DNA from: Sphingobacterium sp. LZ7M1
GTDB taxonomy: Bacteria > Bacteroidota > Bacteroidia > Sphingobacteriales > Sphingobacteriaceae
Assembly: GCF_024296865.1 (NCBI RefSeq)
Contig: NZ_CP101134.1
Location: forward strand, 3,162,001 to 3,226,000
Length of the DNA: 64,000 nucleotides
Reading direction: 5' to 3'
In this document: piece by piece, positions 27,005 through 34,279 of the stretch
How the letters are laid out: each line of letters starts with the position of its first letter
How positions within the stretch are numbered: the stretch's first letter is position 1
Notes under the pieces: model-generated
Told to the model about the DNA's origin: nothing
The model's database searches: none
Seen by the model: only the letters and a program-made list of their open reading frames with translations
Translations under genes and position numbers: made by a program

Positions 27005-27113
27005 GGAAATTTCAATTTTTGATATTTATTTTCTTATTAATCAATTAACTTAGCTAAGTAACTGGTGCAAAATTGACGAAGGGCATCAAGTTTATTCGTA
27101 TTTCAAACAGTTA

Positions 27114-27134
27114 AAAACGACTGTAGTCGGTTTT
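27114..27134. promoter_or_regulatory. Possible operator, imperfect palindrome
   Basis: AAAACGAC and GTCGGTTTT face each other across TGTA, with one bulged base. A further AAACGATT half-like copy follows at about 27135. It lies in the shared upstream region of ssb and the zinc-ribbon gene. The cognate regulator is unknown. Confidence 0.35.
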
Positions 27135-27157
27135 AAACGATTAAAATCATTTATGCC

Positions 27158-27541
27158 ATGGGTATAAGAACATGTAAAGAATGTGAAGAGATATTGCGCG
27201 GAAGGACCGACAAAAGGTTTTGCAACGATGGATGCAGAAACGCCTATAATAACAGGGAGAATAGTAGGGATAGCGACCTATTGAAAAAAATCAACAACCA
27301 GCTCCGAAAGAACAGAAAGATCCTGAGGATGTTAATTGCTGAGGAGAAAATGCTGAAAACAAACAAAGATAAACTCCTCACGGAAGGTTTCTCCTTGAAA
27401 TACCATACCCATAGGATAATCACTTCAAAAGGTCAGGAGTATATATTCTGTTATGAATATGGCTATCTGGATCTTGGAAATGATTTTATATTAATTGTCA
27501 AGAGCAAGGAAAAGAAGCGCGAGATAAATACATTGGTTTAG
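27158..27541 (+). CDS. Small zinc-ribbon protein
   Basis: 127 residues. CKECEEIL at residues 6-13 and RFCNDGCRNAYNNR at 21-34 give a four-cysteine zinc site of the treble-clef/zinc-ribbon kind, similar to the N-termini of small Bacteroidota proteins annotated only as hypothetical. The middle is a basic helix (LLKKINNQLRKNRKILRMLI), the end a short beta region. It might bind nucleic acid, given the charge and the divergent ssb, but that is inference. Confidence 0.75.
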   Translation: MGIRTCKECEEILRGRTDKRFCNDGCRNAYNNRENSRDSDLLKKINNQLRKNRKILRMLIAEEKMLKTNKDKLLTEGFSLKYHTHRIITSKGQEYIFCYEYGYLDLGNDFILIVKSKEKKREINTLV

Positions 27542-27560
27542 GCTAGATAAATGAAAACAT

Positions 27561-27594
27561 AAAAAAGCACCTGTAACCCTTACAAGTGCCTTTA
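27561..27594. terminator. Bidirectional terminator
   Basis: AAGCACCTGTAA pairs with TTACAAGTGCCTT with one mismatch; A-run on the left and T-rich on the right. It separates the zinc-ribbon gene and the convergent pirin gene. Confidence 0.82.
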
Positions 27595-27610
27595 CTTAAT
27601 AATAATATAT

Positions 27611-28321
27611 TTATACCGGAACTTCCATCAATAGGAATTCAGCATTGGTATCCGCTTTAATCTTTACATCTTGTGCTCCTGCAATCCCAAGTCCATCCCT
27701 GCTCTGCATCTTCTGTCCTTCCACATCGATCTCTCCATTTAGCACGAAAATATATAGACCATGATCTGGTTTTTTCATGATATATTGGCGTGCATAGCCA
27801 GCCTCAAAATCAGCGATATGAAACCATGCATCTTGATGGATCCATACTCCTGCATCATCGGGATCAGGAGAAAGGATCTGTAAGAAATTATTCTTTGCAG
27901 CATTAAAGTCGATGCTCTGTTGATCGTAACGGGGTTCTACATGCTGCTTATTTGGAATTACCCAGATCTGAAGGAATTTTACCGGATCAGTCTTGCTGTT
28001 ATTATATTCGCTATGTTCAATGCCAGTACCTGCACTCATAACCTGGATATCCCCTTTCTTGATGACTGAACCCGTACCCATGCTGTCATTATGCGCCAGT
28101 TCGCCTTCTAATGGAATGGAAATAATTTCCATGTTGCTATGGGGATGTTTTCCAAAGCCCATTCCAGCCGCTACGTTGTCATCATTCAAAACACGTAATG
28201 CACCGAAGTTCATTCTTTCGGCATTCATATAGCCTCCAAAACTGAACGTATGATTCGATTTCAACCATCCATGATCTGCATGTCCACGGGAGTCCGCTGG
28301 GTGATAAAAAAATTTTGCCAT
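27611..28321 (-). CDS. Pirin-family protein, YhhW type
   Basis: 236 residues, the length of E. coli YhhW. The bicupin N-domain shows GFGKHPHSNMEIISIPLEG and IEHSEYNNS, giving the HxH, H and E metal ligands of pirins. Relatives have quercetin 2,3-dioxygenase activity in vitro; the natural role is unknown. A second, longer pirin is encoded at 36.7 kb. An exact start ATG at 28321 follows a purine-rich ribosome-binding stretch (GGAGGAG). Confidence 0.92.
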   Translation of the reverse strand: MAKFFYHPADSRGHADHGWLKSNHTFSFGGYMNAERMNFGALRVLNDDNVAAGMGFGKHPHSNMEIISIPLEGELAHNDSMGTGSVIKKGDIQVMSAGTGIEHSEYNNSKTDPVKFLQIWVIPNKQHVEPRYDQQSIDFNAAKNNFLQILSPDPDDAGVWIHQDAWFHIADFEAGYARQYIMKKPDHGLYIFVLNGEIDVEGQKMQSRDGLGIAGAQDVKIKADTNAEFLLMEVPV

Positions 28322-28396
28322 GATATTCTCCTCCTTTAATAATTAACACAAAGTTCAGGGATTAAGTTTTGCTGTGCATTGACATAGGGTAAGAAA

Positions 28397-29089
28397 TCAG
28401 GTGGAAAGCAAACCTTCATCCCGAAAGCTATAATAGCTCTCATCTGTAATGATAAGATGGTCGTGTACATGGATGTCCATCAATTTGGCCGCCTGTGCTA
28501 TTTTCTTGGTCAGGGTCCTATCGGCATCACTGGGCCTTAAGGTTCCTGAAGGATGATTATGGGCTAGAATAATGGAGTTAGCCTTGTTCATAAGGGCAAA
28601 CCTAAGGATGATCCGAACGTCTACAGGGGTAAAGTCGTTGCCTCCCCTGCCGATGAGCTGTTTGTCCAAGACTTTGCAACTGGTATTCAGGAAAATTACC
28701 CAAAATTCTTCATGGCTAAGGTCTTCTAAAAGATGTTTTAAAAATTCATAGGCTTTTTTGCTGCTGTTGAGGACAGGTTTTTCCTGTACATCTGACTCTT
28801 GCCTCCTTCGACCAAGCTCCAGCGCCGCAATGATACTGATTGCCTTTGCTTCTCCAATCCCCTTAAACTGACAAAGCTCCTTGACATCCATTTTGCTGAG
28901 CCTAAATAAGTCGTTGCTGACCGAGCTGAGGAGTCTTTTGCAGAGTTCAACTGCTGTTTCATGTCTTGAACCGGAACCAATGAGGATGGCTAGAAGTTCG
29001 GCATCGGTTACTGCCCTTCTACCCTGTTCAAGTAGTTTTTCGCGCGGTCGATCCGATTCTGCCCAATCCCGAATGACTAATTTTTGCAT
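28397..29089 (-). CDS. radC: RadC-family JAB-domain protein
   Basis: 230 residues. The N-terminal half has a helix-hairpin-helix segment (LCQFKGIGEAKA); the C-terminal half is a JAB/MPN domain with HNHPSGTLRPSDAD, the JAMM zinc motif, and an upstream Glu in the EEFWVIFLN strand. RadC proteins are widespread; a DNA-repair function has not been supported and the activity is undefined, though the motif indicates a metal-dependent hydrolase. The full-length, HhH-containing form is chromosomal rather than the short form of mobile elements. Confidence 0.93.
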   Translation of the reverse strand: MQKLVIRDWAESDRPREKLLEQGRRAVTDAELLAILIGSGSRHETAVELCKRLLSSVSNDLFRLSKMDVKELCQFKGIGEAKAISIIAALELGRRRQESDVQEKPVLNSSKKAYEFLKHLLEDLSHEEFWVIFLNTSCKVLDKQLIGRGGNDFTPVDVRIILRFALMNKANSIILAHNHPSGTLRPSDADRTLTKKIAQAAKLMDIHVHDHLIITDESYYSFRDEGLLST

Positions 29090-29202
29090 ATATATTATGA
29101 AAATTTTATTTCTTTAAAGTAAAGATAGGGATTGTAAACGACAGCTTAAAAACTGGGATTCAACATCTTAATGTACAATCTTTAGAATTTACGCAGAAAC
29201 CT

Positions 29203-29210
29203 TATCTTTG
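29203..29210 (+). promoter_or_regulatory. -7 element before the cyclophilin gene
   Basis: TATCTTTG matches TAnnTTTG, 30 nt before the start codon; TTTAG at 29181-29185 is a plausible weak -33 element. Confidence 0.6.
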
Positions 29211-29240
29211 TAGGCTATTACAACATTAAGGACAGAAATA

Positions 29241-29699
29241 ATGAGCAAAGCGATTATCAAAACAGAAAAAGGCGACATGACTGTGCAGTTTTACACAGAA
29301 GATGCTCCAAATACAGTAGCGAACTTCATTAAGTTAGCTAAATCAGGATATTATGATGGTTTAACATTTCACAGAGTTATTCCTGATTTCGTAATTCAAG
29401 GCGGATGTCCAAATACACGCGAAGGTGCAACAGGAATGCCGGGCACAGGTGGTCCGGGATACAAGATCGATTGTGAATTGGACGGTGGAAACCAACACCA
29501 TGACCGTGGTGTTCTTTCAATGGCTCACGCTGGAAGAAACACTGGTGGATCACAATTCTTCATTTGCCACAGCCGTAACAATACAGCTCACCTAGACCGC
29601 AACCACACTTGTTTTGGAAAAGTAATCGAGAACGTTGATGTTGTTGATGATATCCGTCAAGGTGATCGTATTTTAGGAGTAGAAATTATTGAAGATTAA
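29241..29699 (+). CDS. ppiB: Cyclophilin-type peptidyl-prolyl isomerase
   Basis: 152 residues, cytosolic (no signal). [13 protein letters not shown] contains the catalytic Arg-Phe region, [17 protein letters not shown] the substrate-binding core and [11 protein letters not shown] the conserved end of the family. It speeds cis-trans isomerisation of prolyl bonds. The downstream DUF5606 gene starts 21 nt later and shares a terminator, so the pair is probably an operon. Confidence 0.95.
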   Translation: MSKAIIKTEKGDMTVQFYTEDAPNTVANFIKLAKSGYYDGLTFHRVIPDFVIQGGCPNTREGATGMPGTGGPGYKIDCELDGGNQHHDRGVLSMAHAGRNTGGSQFFICHSRNNTAHLDRNHTCFGKVIENVDVVDDIRQGDRILGVEIIED

Positions 29700-29720
29700 T
29701 TCTTATATAAGAAGCAAAAA

Positions 29721-30125
29721 ATGAATTTAAGAGGATTAGTGTCAGTTACTGGCAAACCAGGATTATTTAAATTGATCGGTCAAAACAAAGGTGGATTCGT
29801 TCTTGAATCGCTAGATGGCAGTAAAATCAAATCGGTAGTGAATCTATCGACTACCAAAATGGCTACGCTAGAAGACATCACTATTTATGGTGAGGACGAG
29901 GAAATCCGTCTATTGGACGTGTTTGAGACCATCAAATCAAACGGAGGCAACACGCCAGATGTAAAAGCTGACGGAAACACTTTGCGTGAGTATTTTAGAG
30001 AGGTAGCTCCTAATCATGACGAAGCAAGAGTTTACTCTTCTGATATCAAAAAGATCATTACTTGGTACAATATCATCAAAGAACTTCCTTTGTTTGAAGA
30101 AGAAGCTCCAGAGCCTCTAGCATAA
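29721..30125 (+). CDS. DUF5606 protein
   Basis: 134 residues matching the DUF5606 family restricted to Bacteroidota: MNLRGLVSVTGKPGLFKLI, GFVLESLDG, then a domain with EVAPNHDEARVYSSDIKKIITWYN. A small N-terminal SH3-like barrel and a helical C-terminus are implied by the pattern. Function unknown. It follows ppiB in the same transcript. Confidence 0.92.
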   Translation: MNLRGLVSVTGKPGLFKLIGQNKGGFVLESLDGSKIKSVVNLSTTKMATLEDITIYGEDEEIRLLDVFETIKSNGGNTPDVKADGNTLREYFREVAPNHDEARVYSSDIKKIITWYNIIKELPLFEEEAPEPLA

Positions 30126-30142
30126 ATTGACCAACATATAAA

Positions 30143-30183
30143 AAAAAACCTATCCTAGATATTTTTTAGGATAGGTTTTTTTA
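30143..30183 (+). terminator. Terminator of the ppiB-DUF5606 operon
   Basis: AAAACCTATCCTA and TAGGATAGGTTTT form a perfect 13-bp stem flanked by an A-run and a T-run. Confidence 0.93.
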
Positions 30184-30243
30184 TATCCTTATATTTAAGA
30201 ATTGGTGATTTTCATCTATTACATTCAAGTAAATTCCATAAAT

Positions 30244-31332
30244 ATGAGCAGCGAAAAACCCATTTCTTCTACCAATTTGAATCAATGCTATCAGGAATTC
30301 TGGCATTGGTTCGAAGCCCGAGCCAAGGAATTCTATCAAGTCATCAAATCGGGAAAAGATGTTGAAGAAAAGTTTATCAACATCTTTGCACCTGAGTTGG
30401 ATAGAGTGGAACCAAAAGTGTTTTTCTTGGTTGGAATGGACAAAGATAAAAAGGCCGAACTGGTTTTTACGCCTGATGGCATCATCAAGAATGTGCTGTG
30501 GGCAGAAAAGATCGTGGAAGCTGCCCCAGACATCGAAAACTGGAAATTTACTGCCCTGAAACCCGAATCCAACAATGAGGATTTTGCGATCCGCATGCAT
30601 GACCTACATTTTGATAAGGAGAACATAAAGTTCTATCCCATCCTTCACGATAATTATCCCGACAAAATAGACCTGATGTTTGTTTATGATCCCTATCATG
30701 AGGAATCTAGAGAAGAGATCCTGAATGGCATCTTTATTTTTCTGGACAACTATTTAGGCGAGGAAACCATGATCCAATGCATTGATAAGATCGATGTACG
30801 AGGTCCTCAAAACCTACAGGAGGAATTGATTCCCTTGAACAAGTTGGTTGATTACATCAATTGGCGGGAGAAGGAGTTTGTAGAGAAGTACCAGGATGTA
30901 AGACATGATTCCAGCGATGACCGCTTCTCGGGATTTGAAGGAACGGTAGAAGGCGGCAAAACCATTTTGTCAACCATCAACACCTCGGTCTTAGACTGGG
31001 ACCATAAAGCATCCCATCCATGGATTTTGGTGATCATGAATGCCTATGATTCGGAAACAGACGCTGGCTTTCCAAGTCCGGAAACCTATGAGGACATATC
31101 CAGGTTTGAAGAAGACCTGGAGGAAGAACTCCCTAGCAGGGATGGTTATATCTTCTTGGGATCGGAGACTGTGGATGGATTAAGGGAAACTTTCATTGCC
31201 TGTAGGGAATTCCGCAAGGCCACGGAGGTCATGGAGCGATTGCTGATCAAATATCATGACCAACTCAATCTTTCATTCGATTTCTTCAAGGACAAATATT
31301 GGCAGTCCTTTGAGCGTTATAAAATGGTTTAA
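30244..31332 (+). CDS. DUF695-type protein
   Basis: 362 residues from the ATG at 30244; an in-frame ATG 42 nt upstream adds a hydrophobic, unlikely peptide read from the terminator edge. The N-terminal 230 residues (FWHWFEARAKEFYQVIK) resemble uncharacterised Bacteroidota proteins; the C-terminal 130 residues (WILVIMNAYDSETDAGFPSPE, DGYIFLGSETVDGLRETFIACREFRKA) match DUF695. Cytosolic, acidic, function unknown. It is followed 15 nt later by an acetyltransferase gene. Confidence 0.78.
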   Translation: MSSEKPISSTNLNQCYQEFWHWFEARAKEFYQVIKSGKDVEEKFINIFAPELDRVEPKVFFLVGMDKDKKAELVFTPDGIIKNVLWAEKIVEAAPDIENWKFTALKPESNNEDFAIRMHDLHFDKENIKFYPILHDNYPDKIDLMFVYDPYHEESREEILNGIFIFLDNYLGEETMIQCIDKIDVRGPQNLQEELIPLNKLVDYINWREKEFVEKYQDVRHDSSDDRFSGFEGTVEGGKTILSTINTSVLDWDHKASHPWILVIMNAYDSETDAGFPSPETYEDISRFEEDLEEELPSRDGYIFLGSETVDGLRETFIACREFRKATEVMERLLIKYHDQLNLSFDFFKDKYWQSFERYKMV

Positions 31333-31347
31333 TCCAAATATGGTACC

Positions 31348-31797
31348 ATGAACACATTCTCCATCCGTCGATACCAGCCCGTAGACTTCCAAGAGGTCAT
31401 CGGTGTTTTCAACAGCAATGTTCCGGATTTCTTTGACCCTAGCGAGACGCAGGACCTCTTCCATTATCTGGAACAAGAGATAGAAGATTATTTTGTAGTC
31501 ATCAAAGATGCCCAGATAGTTGGTGCTGGAGGGATCAATTACGATGAAGATCAAATCACGGCGCGTCTAAGTTGGGATTTCCTAGATAAGACCTTGCAGC
31601 AAAATGGAGCAGGGACTTTATTGACCCAACATCGAATCCTGCATGTTCAGCAAATGCCCCATATCCAAAGATTGATTGTAAGGACTTCACAAATGGCCGA
31701 GGGATTTTATCAAAAGATGGGCTTTCAGGTCAAAGAAAGAGTTCCCGATTATTGGGCTAAAGGTTTTGATATGGTCCTGATGGAATACCAAGGCTAG
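31348..31797 (+). CDS. GNAT-family acetyltransferase
   Basis: 149 residues. FSIRRYQPVDFQEVIGVFN is a typical GNAT N-terminus, VVIKDAQIVGAGGINY the central strands, and LQQNGAGTLLTQHRI lies at the acetyl-CoA pyrophosphate-binding position (Q/RxxGxG/A: here QNGAGT). FYQKMGFQVKER is the usual C-terminal motif. The acceptor substrate is unknown. Probably cotranscribed with the DUF695 gene. Confidence 0.9.
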   Translation: MNTFSIRRYQPVDFQEVIGVFNSNVPDFFDPSETQDLFHYLEQEIEDYFVVIKDAQIVGAGGINYDEDQITARLSWDFLDKTLQQNGAGTLLTQHRILHVQQMPHIQRLIVRTSQMAEGFYQKMGFQVKERVPDYWAKGFDMVLMEYQG

Positions 31798-31988
31798 TGG
31801 TTTGTAAAAAAGGCAATTATTTAGCTTTATTTCATCTTTGAATTCTCCATGAGAAACTTTCTTCTATTTTCGTCAATTGCATACTATAGAGCTGTGTAAC
31901 AAAAGATACAGAGCAACATAATATTAATCTACACTTTTGTGCTATTCTTTGTAAGAAATAAAGAGTAGCGTTCTTAAAAAATCACTCA

Positions 31989-32582
31989 ATGGAAACATCT
32001 TTAGATCAGAACTTCTGGAATGAGCGTTGGGAAAACCAACAGACAGGTTGGGATATTGGCTATGCCTCTACTCCTATTGTAACCTTCATGGACAGTTATC
32101 CTAACAAGGATGCGAAAATATTGATCCCTGGATGTGGGAATGCCTATGAAGCTGCCTACCTCTTGGAACAAGGTTTCACTGATTTAACCTTGATCGATAT
32201 TGCTCCAAAGGCTATTGAAAAGGTACGGGAAAGATTTAAGGATCAAGCAAACATTGAGATCATATTAGGTGATTTCTTTCAACATGAAGGGGAGTATGAC
32301 CTGATGCTAGAACAAACATTTTTCTGTGCATTGGAGCCAAAGCTTCGTCCGGATTATGTAAAAAAAGCACATTTGCTTTTGGGATCTGAAGGAAAGATTG
32401 CAGGGGTTTTATTTGGAATTGAATTCGAAAAGCAAGGTCCTCCATTTGGTGGGTCTGCTGAAGAATACAGCAAGCTTTTTGAGCCTTATTTCAAACTTGA
32501 GAAGATGGAACTTTGCTACAATAGCATTGTGCCAAGAAAAGGATCGGAATTATTTATAAAATTGGAGAGAAAAAATGGATAA
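31989..32582 (+). CDS. SAM-dependent methyltransferase, TPMT family
   Basis: 197 residues. FWNERWENQQTGWDIGYAS is the signature start of the thiopurine S-methyltransferase family; ILIPGCGNAYEAAYLLEQGF is the SAM-binding glycine loop, LTLIDIAPKAI motif post-I, and LEQTFFCALEPKLRPDY the family block. Bacterial relatives methylate small thiols, halides or metalloids. The nearby copper cluster does not fix its substrate. The next gene overlaps by 8 nt. Confidence 0.92.
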   Translation: METSLDQNFWNERWENQQTGWDIGYASTPIVTFMDSYPNKDAKILIPGCGNAYEAAYLLEQGFTDLTLIDIAPKAIEKVRERFKDQANIEIILGDFFQHEGEYDLMLEQTFFCALEPKLRPDYVKKAHLLLGSEGKIAGVLFGIEFEKQGPPFGGSAEEYSKLFEPYFKLEKMELCYNSIVPRKGSELFIKLERKNG

Positions 32583-32784
32583 AGTTAAGATTTATTTGTC
32601 CCAATGGAATGTGATGCGGGTATTGCGATTGGTCATGGGTATCCTCATTATAATCCAAGGGGTTAAAGCAGAGATGTGGCTAATAGCCGGCTTAGGCGTA
32701 CTATTTACGATTTTACCCTTGATGAATATTGGGGGATGTTCGGTAAATGGCTCTTGCCAAGTACCACCTAGAGAAAGAAGATAG
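32575..32784 (+). CDS. Small YgaP-like/DUF2892 membrane protein
   Basis: 69 residues with two hydrophobic helices; WNVMRVLRLVMGILIIIQG and LFTILPLMNIGGCS follow the DUF2892/YgaP transmembrane pattern (N-x-x-R-x-x-R...G). The two cysteines of GGCSVNGSC are conserved in many Bacteroidota homologues by my recollection. Translationally coupled to the methyltransferase. Function unknown. Confidence 0.75.
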   Translation: MDKVKIYLSQWNVMRVLRLVMGILIIIQGVKAEMWLIAGLGVLFTILPLMNIGGCSVNGSCQVPPRERR

Positions 32785-32837
32785 TGATCTTCAAAAATAA
32801 AATAGCAAGGTATAATTAATAATAGTTAGTGACTATA

Positions 32838-32860
32838 GGCTCAGGTTCCCAACCTGGGCC
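32838..32860 (+). terminator. Probable terminator hairpin
   Basis: GGCTCAGGTT (32838-32847), loop CCC, AACCTGGGCC (32851-32860): a 10-bp stem with one mismatch, followed by the T-rich TTCACTTTT. It ends the methyltransferase unit. Confidence 0.6.
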
Positions 32861-32899
32861 TTCACTTTTACCGAGCTTTCGCTTTCTGATTTTTTTCCC

Positions 32900-32907
32900 T
32901 AGCTTTG
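32900..32907 (+). promoter_or_regulatory. -7 element of the copper cluster
   Basis: TAGCTTTG fits TAnnTTTG and sits inside CCTAGCTTTGTAAA, the same 14-mer as in the promoter at 11138-11151. The start codon lies 11-14 nt further on, leaving very little leader. Confidence 0.6.
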
Positions 32908-32917
32908 TAAATATCAC

Positions 32918-33301
32918 ATGATGACGAAGATAGTTTACATAATCTGTTTCACACTCATTGCCTTGATCAGCCCCAAGCTTACATTTGCTTGTACGGAACA
33001 TCAGGAAAAGATCGCTGTGGAAACAAATTGTGAAACTGACCAACATCATACTGCTGATGAGCATAGTTGTTGCGACACTGAAGCCCACGATCAACCTGAG
33101 AGCAATAAAGACAACAGTAACTGTGGCGATAGCACCTGCTGCTGTCCAATGATGGCAAACCATAGCTGTTGCCTCTATTCCAACCCTTCATTTGAATTTC
33201 ACTTCCATATCCCTACTCATAGGGAAAAGATATCTACATTATTGGTTTTTCAAGAAACCACCGGATATTCTTCGATTTTCATCCCTCCCAAAATAGTTTA
33301 A
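32918..33301 (+). CDS. Secreted Cys/His-rich protein of the copper cluster
   Basis: 127 residues (start ATG at 32918 or 32921). A signal peptide ends around SPKLTFA. The mature part is unusually rich in Cys and His: CTEHQ, a His/Asp stretch HHTADEHSCCDTEAHD, CGDSTCCCPMMANHSCC and HFHIPTH. No domain recognised. With the HMA-DUF3347 and multicopper oxidase genes following, periplasmic copper binding is a reasonable inference. The length and the YSSIFIPPKIV ending resemble short proteins encoded near cation-efflux genes in Sphingobacteria. Confidence 0.7.
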   Translation: MMTKIVYIICFTLIALISPKLTFACTEHQEKIAVETNCETDQHHTADEHSCCDTEAHDQPESNKDNSNCGDSTCCCPMMANHSCCLYSNPSFEFHFHIPTHREKISTLLVFQETTGYSSIFIPPKIV

Positions 33302-33312
33302 TACAAGCTACA

Positions 33313-33356
33313 AAAACCTATTGGTTTTAGAATTTATTGGCAAATCAGGTTTGCCA
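33313..33356. promoter_or_regulatory. Two adjacent palindromes between copper genes
   Basis: AAAACC-tatt-GGTTTT (33313-33328) and TGGCAAA-tcagg-TTTGCCA (33338-33356) lie between the Cys-rich gene and the HMA-DUF3347 gene. They could be operators or attenuator-like hairpins; neither has a U-run that would make a normal terminator. Confidence 0.4.
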
Positions 33357-33386
33357 GGTTATTTATATGTATTAAAAAATTAAAAG

Positions 33387-34235
33387 ATGAAAAAGATATT
33401 CTTAATCTTAGGCCTTATCCTGGGCTTAGGTATAAATGCTAGTATAGCTCAAATCAACAATGCAAAAACAGTAACGGTAGCCGTAAACGGCAATTGCGGA
33501 ATGTGCAAAAAGACTATTGAAACGAATGGTTCGGAAGGCAAAATCGCAAAAGTAACATGGGACACCAAACAGAAACAAGCCGAAATCACCTTTGATACAA
33601 CAAAGACCAGTGAGGAAGCTGTTTTGAAGAAAATTGCCCAGGCGGGATATGACAATGCGCAATTCAGGTCACCAGACGATGTATATGCCAACCTGCACGA
33701 ATGTTGCAGATACGACAGAAACCACGAGGTGAAAGGTGGGCCACATGCTCAGATGAACCACAATAACATGCCTAAGGCAGCTGCTCAGCATGAAGATGCA
33801 GGCCAAGCTAAAGGGCTAGCGCCTGTATTCCAAAATTATCTGACCTTGAAGGATGCCTTAGTGAGCAGTGACCAGAAAAAAGCAGCGATTGCTGCCGAGA
33901 AGCTAGGCCAAAGCATTCTAAAAGTAGACATGAAAGCACTTGCAGACAATGAACACAAGCAATGGATGAAAGTGAAAGGAAGCTTGGAAAAGGCATCTAC
34001 AGCAATTTCAAAGGATGGCAAACTGGAAAGCCAAAGAAATACTTTCATGGCCCTTTCCAACCATATGTATGAATTGGCCAAACCTTCAAAAGCAAGTGAA
34101 GGCCTTTATTGGCAATATTGCCCGATGGCAAACAACAATAAAGGTGCACATTGGCTAAGCAATGAGGAGGCAATTAAAAACCCTTATTACGGATCTAAAA
34201 TGATGAGCTGCGGCGAGGTAAAGGAAAAAATCTAA
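33387..34235 (+). CDS. HMA domain - DUF3347 periplasmic protein
   Basis: 282 residues. Signal peptide to about residue 21 (SIAQ). An HMA-like domain follows with GNCGMCKKTIE, the CxxC copper-binding loop, at about residues 36-46, though the motif is NCGMC rather than MTCxxC. A His/Met-rich linker (HAQMNHNNMPKAAAQH) leads to DUF3347, residues 130-282 (FQNYLTLKDALVSSD, YWQYCPMANNNKGAHWLS, NPYYGSKMMSCGEV), where two CPM/MMSC elements could also hold copper. Such proteins occur with CusB-type adaptors and copper oxidases; a periplasmic copper carrier is likely. Confidence 0.88.
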   Translation: MKKIFLILGLILGLGINASIAQINNAKTVTVAVNGNCGMCKKTIETNGSEGKIAKVTWDTKQKQAEITFDTTKTSEEAVLKKIAQAGYDNAQFRSPDDVYANLHECCRYDRNHEVKGGPHAQMNHNNMPKAAAQHEDAGQAKGLAPVFQNYLTLKDALVSSDQKKAAIAAEKLGQSILKVDMKALADNEHKQWMKVKGSLEKASTAISKDGKLESQRNTFMALSNHMYELAKPSKASEGLYWQYCPMANNNKGAHWLSNEEAIKNPYYGSKMMSCGEVKEKI

Positions 34236-34279
34236 AACCATTGCTGTAAATCTATTATTTAAACACGTAAGAGGTATTC

